From NCBI GenBank assembly GCA_963808705.1, contig CAWEHB010000008.1, forward strand, positions 434,001 to 498,000: a stretch of DNA of 64,000 nucleotides. Reading direction: 5' to 3'. Origin of the DNA: JASHPR01 sp963808705. Its GTDB lineage: Bacteria; Actinomycetota; Actinomycetes; Streptosporangiales; Streptosporangiaceae. The position numbers and the translations under genes are program-made. Positions 60,119 through 64,000 of this stretch are shown here, piece after piece; positions within the stretch are counted from its first letter, which is position 1; each line of letters starts with the position of its first letter. Under the pieces are notes generated by a model, which ran no database searches, had not been told where the DNA came from, and saw only the letters and a list, made by a program, of their open reading frames with translations.

Positions 60119-60502
60119 TCAGGCCGCCACCTCGTGCTTCCTGGGCCGCCCGCGCGGCCGCTTGCGCGGCACGATCTCGCCGCGCAGGAACAGCTCGCCG
60201 CCCCAGACTCCCCAGGGCTCCCGGCGCTCGAGCGCCCCGGCGAGGCACGCCAGGCGCGCCGGGCAGGCCCGGCACATGTCCTTGGCGTACTCCACGTCCT
60301 CGGGGGACTCGGCGAAGAACAGGTCCGGGTCCTCCGTGCACGGAAGCACGTGGCCGCTCGACGCCACGGTCAGCGGGACAGCCACCCCGGCCACCTGGGC
60401 CGGGGCTGCTCTTCCTGAAGCCGTGACCTGCTCGGATACCGCCTCGAACCCCGCGTCGTCCGCTAGGACGGCGGTGGTGACGGGCCGATGCATCGGAGCC
60501 AT
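60119..60502 (-). CDS. whiB7: WhiB7 (WblC) antibiotic-resistance transcription factor
   Basis: 127 residues. WhiB domain Cys set: LPCTEDPDLFFAES, AKDMCRACPARLACL, then the turn GVWGG and the C-terminal AT-hook KRPRGRPRKHE, which is the mark of WhiB7. It binds sigma A region 4 and activates intrinsic resistance genes (efflux, ribosome protection, acetyltransferases) at promoters with an A/T-rich element upstream of -35. An extra 50-residue N-terminal Ala/Val-rich part precedes the domain. A hairpin at 60567-60600 and an open frame at 60625-60927 lie upstream, as in attenuated whiB7 leaders. Confidence 0.95.
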   Translation of the reverse strand: MAPMHRPVTTAVLADDAGFEAVSEQVTASGRAAPAQVAGVAVPLTVASSGHVLPCTEDPDLFFAESPEDVEYAKDMCRACPARLACLAGALERREPWGVWGGELFLRGEIVPRKRPRGRPRKHEVAA

Positions 60503-60566
60503 CCCCTCTCATCTACTCGTCTTAAGGTCTCTCACGCGTCTGACAAAACGGTGGCCTCGCATGACG

Positions 60567-60600
60567 AAGGCCGCGGACCCGGTTTCGGGTCCGCGGCCTT
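60567..60600 (-). terminator. Terminator/attenuator in the whiB7 leader
   Basis: AAGGCCGCGGACCC (60567-60580), loop GGTTTC, GGGTCCGCGGCCTT (60587-60600): a 14-bp exact stem with a T-rich flank on the minus strand. It lies between the upstream short gene and whiB7 (65 bp before the whiB7 start), where actinobacterial whiB7 leaders carry the attenuator. Confidence 0.8.
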
Positions 60601-60624
60601 GAGGGGCTCCTGGCCGGTCTATTT

Positions 60625-60927
60625 CTAGACCGGTTCCGGTTCCCTCGCCGGATGCGGACCCTTAGCGCCGCCGCTAGCCGCGGCGATACGGGTCATGTAC
60701 GGGTTCGGCTTGTACGGGTTGGGCTGCCCGAACGCGACGGCCAGGTCAGCAGCCGGGTGGCGCTGCCCGAAGACGTCGCTGGCCCAGAATGCGCGCGGGC
60801 GCGCGAACGTGGCGGAGCCCTTGCGCGGCTGAGCGGCCCGGACGGCGGCCGGACGCAAGCAGGCGCCCTCGCCGAACGATGTGCGCGCCTCAACGGCAGC
60901 CTCGAGACCCGAGAGCAGGTTCATCAT
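60625..60927 (-). CDS. whiB7 leader open reading frame, 100 aa
   Basis: MMNLLSGLEAAVEARTSFG then a basic middle and AVAFGQPNPYKPNPYMTRIAAASGG. A 15-bp tandem duplication (60696-60710 and 60711-60725) encodes the N-P-Y-(K/M) repeat. GGAAGGGGG precedes the start. Its stop lies 25 bp before the attenuator hairpin and it shares whiB7's direction, so ribosome stalling on it could control read-through. It could instead be an ordinary small gene; I recognise no family. Confidence 0.5.
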   Translation of the reverse strand: MMNLLSGLEAAVEARTSFGEGACLRPAAVRAAQPRKGSATFARPRAFWASDVFGQRHPAADLAVAFGQPNPYKPNPYMTRIAAASGGAKGPHPAREPEPV

Positions 60928-60982
60928 CCTTGGGCACCCCCTTCCGTTAAGGCGTCGTCGGTAGACCCACGGACATGGGCAA

Positions 60983-61025
60983 AGCCTACGTAGCCTCTGC
61001 CGGGCGGGGCAACTTGTTTTTCTGC
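60983..61025 (-). promoter_or_regulatory. Candidate whiB7 operon promoter with A-tract
   Basis: On the minus strand GAAAAACAAG is followed by -35-like TTGCCC (61012-61007), 18 bp, then -10-like TAGGCT (60988-60983). The A-tract directly upstream of -35 fits the AT-hook contact of WhiB7-dependent promoters, so whiB7 may activate itself. The leader from here to whiB7 would be about 480 bases. Confidence 0.5.
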
Positions 61026-61065
61026 CGCATTTCTGCCGCAGGCCGCCGGGCGCCGCCCGGCTCGC

Positions 61066-61923
61066 TCAGGAGGTGCGAATCAGCCCCTCTTGCACCACGG
61101 AGACCACGAGTTCGCCGTCGCTCGTGTACATCTCGCCGCGGGCCAGCCCTGTGGCTCCCCGGGCGACGGGAGAGTCCTGCGCGTACAGCAGCCAGCGGTC
61201 GGCGCGGAACGGGCCGTGGAACCACATGGCATGATCAAGGCTCGCTCCCGTGGTCCGCCCGTCCGCCCAGGACAGGCCGTGCGCGAGCAGCACCGAATCC
61301 AGCAAGGTCATGTCGGACGCATAGGTCACCAGGCACACGTGCAGCAGCGGATCGTCGGGCAGCTCGCCGTCCGCCCGGAGCCAGACCAGGTTGCGCGTGG
61401 TCCGCAGCGAGGGATCGCGCTCGGCCTCGAAGGTCAGCGGCCCGATGTGCCGGATGTCGATCGGGTTGCCCCCGTACCACTCCCGCACGGACGGGCCGAA
61501 CAGCTTCTCCATCCGCTCGGCCGTCGGGGGGATCGCGTCCGGCGGCGGCACCTCCGGCATCCGGTCGGCGTGCTCGACACCCGGCTCGGGGCGATGGAAC
61601 GACGCGGAGAGCGTGAAGATCGTCTTGCCGTGCTGGATGGCCGACACCCGGCGGGTGGTGAACGAGCGGCCGTCGCGGACCCGCTCCACCAGGTAGATCA
61701 GCGGGACCGTGGGGTCACCCGGCCGGATGAAGTACGCGTGCAGCGAGTGCACCGGCCGGTCTTCCGACACCGTGCGGCCGGCCGCGACCAGCGCCTGGCC
61801 CGCGACCTGACCGCCGAACACGCGCTGCCGGCGCTCGCCCTCCGGACTGCGCCCGCGGAAGATGTCGACCTCGATCTGCTCCAGGTTGAGCAGGTCGAGC
61901 ACCAGGTCGAGGGCCTTGGTCAT
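61066..61923 (-). CDS. tesB: Acyl-CoA thioesterase II
   Basis: 285 residues from ATG 61923 (GGGAGG upstream). Double hot-dog fold: RVFGGQVAGQALVAAGRTV in the first half, HSLHAYFIRPGDPTVPLIYLVERVRDGRSFTTRRV (the conserved Arg-Asp-Gly and Thr-Arg), and in the second half TTGASLDHAMWFHGPFRADRWLLYAQDSPVA with the catalytic Asp, then GLARGEMYTSDGELVVSVVQEG. Releases fatty acids from medium/long acyl-CoA. It follows the uvrD2 gene and its start lies three bases inside/after the uvrD2 stop; the uvrD2 3' end is the junction element. Confidence 0.94.
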   Translation of the reverse strand: MTKALDLVLDLLNLEQIEVDIFRGRSPEGERRQRVFGGQVAGQALVAAGRTVSEDRPVHSLHAYFIRPGDPTVPLIYLVERVRDGRSFTTRRVSAIQHGKTIFTLSASFHRPEPGVEHADRMPEVPPPDAIPPTAERMEKLFGPSVREWYGGNPIDIRHIGPLTFEAERDPSLRTTRNLVWLRADGELPDDPLLHVCLVTYASDMTLLDSVLLAHGLSWADGRTTGASLDHAMWFHGPFRADRWLLYAQDSPVARGATGLARGEMYTSDGELVVSVVQEGLIRTS

Positions 61924-63773
61924 GATTTCCTGCCTCCCGCCCTGTCTTCCGCTCGCCTCCGGGGCGCCTTGAGGCGCCGCCTTCCCTCGTCGCTCGGTCG
62001 CAAGCTCCCTCGCTCCTCAGTCCAGGCGGCACCGCGCCCCTTTGGCTCGTTCAGGGGCCGGATCTCCTCGACGAACCTGGACGGCTTGCGGGCGTACCGG
62101 CCGTCGGCCGATCTCGCCAGTGCCCACGACAGGCAGACGAGGTCCCGCGCCCTGGTCACCCCGACGTAGAGCAGCCGCCGTTCCTCCTCGATGGCCTCGC
62201 CGGTCTGCGCGTACACGATCGGCAGCATTCCGTCGGTGAGCCCGGCCAGGAACACCGCGTCCCACTCCAGCCCCTTGGCCGCGTGCATCGAGGCCAGGGT
62301 GACGCCGTCCAGCACCGGGGCGTGCCCGATGGCGCTGCGCGCGGCCAGCTCGGCGGCAAGATCGGCGAGCGAGGCTCCCGGTGACGCGGCGAAGTAGTCG
62401 TCGGCCAGCTGGGCCAGGGCCTCGAGCGACTCCCACCGCTCCCGCGCCTGGCCTCGCCCGGCCGGCGGCTGCGCAGTCAGCCCGATCCCGGACAGCACCG
62501 CCCGGGCCTGGCCGGCCGGTTCCTCGCCTGCCGACGCCGAACGTGCCGCGGCCCGCAGCAGGCCGAGCCCCTGGCGCACCTCGCCCCGGTCGAAGAACCG
62601 TTCCGCCCCCCGGAGCACGAACGGCACCCCGGCGTCGCCGAGCGCCTGCTCGAACAGCGGCGTCTGCGCGTTGGTCCGCACCAGCACCGCGATCTCCCGT
62701 GCCGCGGTCCCGGAGCGGATCAGCGCCGCGGCCCGGCGCGCCACCCCCGCGGCCTCCTCCTGCTCATCGCCGTACTCCGCGAACTCCGGCTCCGGGCCGG
62801 CGGGCCGCTGCGCCGCGAGCGCGGCCCCGCCCGGGCGCCGGAACCGGCCGGAGAGCCGGTTCGCCAGCGCGACCACCTGGGGCGTGGACCGGTAATTGCG
62901 CACCAGCCGGATCACGGTGGCGTCCGGGAACTCGGTCGCGAACCCGGCCAGGTAGGACGGGGTCGCCCCGGTGAAGGAGAAGATCGTCTGCTTCGGGTCG
63001 CCGACCACGCAGATGTCGTCCCGCTCGGCGGTCCAGGCATCGAGCAGCAGCTTCTGCAGCGGGTTGACGTCCTGGTACTCGTCGACGACGAAGTACGCGT
63101 ACCGGCCCCGCACGGCCGCGGCCGCGGCCGGGTGCTCGGCCAGGATCGCCGCGGTGAGCTCGAGCACCGACTCGAAGTCGATCAAGTGCCGCTCGCGGCG
63201 CAGTTCCTCGTAGGCGGCATACAGCCGGGACAGCGGGACCGGCCCGAGCGGGTGCGTCCGGCCGGCCGCGGAACTTTCCTGGGGGTACTGCTCCGGGCCG
63301 ACCCCGGTGACCTTGGCCCACTCGATCTCCGCGGCCGCGTCGCGCAGGTCGGGCAGGCTCAGCTGCAGCCGCGTCCGGCGGGCGGCCTCGGCCACCAGGC
63401 TGGCCTTGGAGTCGATCACCCGCGGCGGCGGGCCGCCCACCGTCAGCGGCCAGAAGTGGGTCAGCTGCCGCAGCGCGGCCGCATGGAAGGTCCGCGCCTG
63501 CACCCGCTCCAGGCCGCCGCCGGGCAGCGCCTGGCGGCCCAGCAGCCGCAGCCGCCCGCGCAACTCGCCGGCGGCGCGGGTGGTGAAGGCGACGGCCAGG
63601 ACGTGCGCCGGGTCCACCATCCCGGTCGCCACCGCGTAGGCGATCCGGTGCGCGACCGCGCGGGTCTTGCCGGTGCCCGCCCCGGCCAGCACGCAGACCG
63701 GACCGCGGGCGGCGAGCGCCACCTCCCGCTGCTCGGGATCGAGCGCGGCCAGCACCGCGTCCGCGGAATCCAT
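61920..63773 (-). CDS. uvrD2: UvrD2-type SF1 helicase, C-terminal domain missing
   Basis: 617 residues from ATG 63773 (GGAAGG upstream). SF1A motifs complete: GAGTGKTRAVAHRIAY, AFTTRAAGELRGRL, VVDEYQDVNPLQ, GDPKQTIFSFTGATPSYL, RLVRNYRSTPQVV, ASMHAAKGLEWDAVFLAG and LLYVGVTRARD. Mycobacterial UvrD2 is about 700 residues and ends in a tetracysteine segment plus HRDC domain; here the protein stops being recognisable after KPSRFVEEIRPLNEP and finishes with about 44 residues encoded by junction element copy E (KGRGAAWTEERGSLRPS...). The motor core is intact. The four-base overlap with tesB indicates coupling. Divergent from mycoredoxin. Confidence 0.92.
   Translation of the reverse strand: MDSADAVLAALDPEQREVALAARGPVCVLAGAGTGKTRAVAHRIAYAVATGMVDPAHVLAVAFTTRAAGELRGRLRLLGRQALPGGGLERVQARTFHAAALRQLTHFWPLTVGGPPPRVIDSKASLVAEAARRTRLQLSLPDLRDAAAEIEWAKVTGVGPEQYPQESSAAGRTHPLGPVPLSRLYAAYEELRRERHLIDFESVLELTAAILAEHPAAAAAVRGRYAYFVVDEYQDVNPLQKLLLDAWTAERDDICVVGDPKQTIFSFTGATPSYLAGFATEFPDATVIRLVRNYRSTPQVVALANRLSGRFRRPGGAALAAQRPAGPEPEFAEYGDEQEEAAGVARRAAALIRSGTAAREIAVLVRTNAQTPLFEQALGDAGVPFVLRGAERFFDRGEVRQGLGLLRAAARSASAGEEPAGQARAVLSGIGLTAQPPAGRGQARERWESLEALAQLADDYFAASPGASLADLAAELAARSAIGHAPVLDGVTLASMHAAKGLEWDAVFLAGLTDGMLPIVYAQTGEAIEEERRLLYVGVTRARDLVCLSWALARSADGRYARKPSRFVEEIRPLNEPKGRGAAWTEERGSLRPSDEGRRRLKAPRRRAEDRAGGRKS
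61945..62055 (-). repeat. Dispersed junction element, copy E (3' end of uvrD2)
   Basis: Read on the minus strand: AACGAGCCAAAGGGGCGCGG, TGCCGCCTGGACTGAGGAGC, GAGGGAGCTTGCGACCGAGC, GACGAGGGAAGGCGGCGCC, TCAAGGCGCCCCGGAGGCGA. It is most like copy C (same GGCGCC-TCAA-GGCGCC hairpin) with the 5' block of copies B and D. It is translated as the UvrD2 tail, and ends about 20 bp before the uvrD2 stop/tesB start. Confidence 0.85.
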
Positions 63774-63925
63774 GGGCGCACCTTCCCGCTTCCCGCCGCG
63801 AAGCTCTCCGGCCGCCATCCTTCCCCATACCACCGACGCCGGACCCCACGACGCCCCGGGAAGCCCCCGGAGCGTTTACGAGTTAGTAAGGTTCGGTACT
63901 GAGGGACTGAAGGGGAGGACGGCCG

Positions 63926-64000
63926 ATGACCCAGCCGCTGACCATGTACACCACGCCATGGTGCGGGTACTGCAAGCGGCTCAAGCGCCAGTTGGCGGCC
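63926..64000 (+). CDS. mrx1: Mycoredoxin (glutaredoxin-like), 5' part
   Basis: Truncated by the window end after 25 codons. ATG 63926 has GGGGAGG upstream. The sequence TMYTTPWCGYCKRLKRQL has the CxxC active site (C-G-Y-C) right after a PW turn, as in mycoredoxin-1 (Rv3198A), which reduces mycothiolated proteins. Its position divergent from uvrD2 is the same as in mycobacteria. Confidence 0.85.
   Translation, partial: MTQPLTMYTTPWCGYCKRLKRQLAA

Noticed and set aside
1..64000. tRNA, rRNA, insertion sequence or prophage
   Set aside because: No cloverleaf-like segment, rRNA signature, transposase or phage protein was recognised on either strand; by-eye search could still miss a tRNA.

Overview
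The window is chromosomal DNA from a high-GC, mycothiol- and F420-making actinomycete. The evidence is very high G+C with strong third-position GC bias, frequent GTG starts, two WhiB proteins, MtrAB-LpqB, a mycosin, FbiA/FbiB/FbiC, AdnAB and a mycoredoxin. It is not Mycobacterium or Streptomyces by layout; a Streptosporangiales-like lineage is my guess. I see no rRNA, tRNA, prophage, transposase or CRISPR. Gene order matches two blocks that are also conserved in M. tuberculosis (around Rv3193c-Rv3202c and Rv3235-Rv3265c), brought together here.

Layout: 1-1 kb holds the end of a maleylpyruvate-isomerase-type protein, a thiamine-binding-type protein and a hypothetical. 1.1-7.9 kb is adnA-adnB, the actinobacterial double-strand-break resection helicase-nuclease; adnA carries an apparent one-base deletion. 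8-13.9 kb: EamA transporter, alkyltransferase-like protein, mycosin with a membrane partner, moeZ followed by a 24-bp repeat array, and an Rv3235-like protein. 13.9-25.5 kb: secA, small membrane protein, AlkX-like glycosylase, LuxR-type response regulator, hpf, lpqB, mtrB, mtrA. 25.5-29.4 kb: mtnA and two tandem, very different S-adenosylhomocysteinases, all upstream of and co-directional with mtrAB-lpqB. 29.5-33.4 kb: MerR-like regulator, CDF transporter, Trm112, manB, DUF3499. 33.5-40.1 kb: degenerate metallopeptidase, DUF5719 protein, giant GT2 membrane glycosyltransferase, whiB2. 40.3-45.5 kb: F420 genes fbiA, fbiB, fbiC. 45.8-49 kb: AlkA-type glycosylase, NDP-mannose pyrophosphorylase-like gene and a GT4 glycosyltransferase, which with manB suggest mannose/glycan metabolism. 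49.2-56.6 kb: UPF0182, YlbL-type PDZ/Lon protease, moaE, SDR, zincin-like protein. 57-64 kb: Rv3196-like protein, ABC1 kinase, coiled-coil small protein, whiB7 with an attenuator-like leader, tesB, a truncated uvrD2 and the start of mycoredoxin.

The most unusual feature is a dispersed, oriented, roughly 70-150 bp element that sits at five gene junctions (about 4.5, 18.9, 31.5, 41.3 and 62.0 kb), always beginning at or just after the 3' end of the preceding co-directional gene. Three copies carry a G-quadruplex-type G-rich module and two carry a GGCGCC-TCAA-GGCGCC hairpin instead. One copy provides the fbiB ribosome-binding site and one appears to replace the C-terminal domain of UvrD2. Other notable structure: a perfect 48-bp palindrome upstream of adnA, several exact in-frame minisatellites in coding tails, a cluster of DnaA-box-like sites, and a duplicated terminator between fbiB and fbiC.
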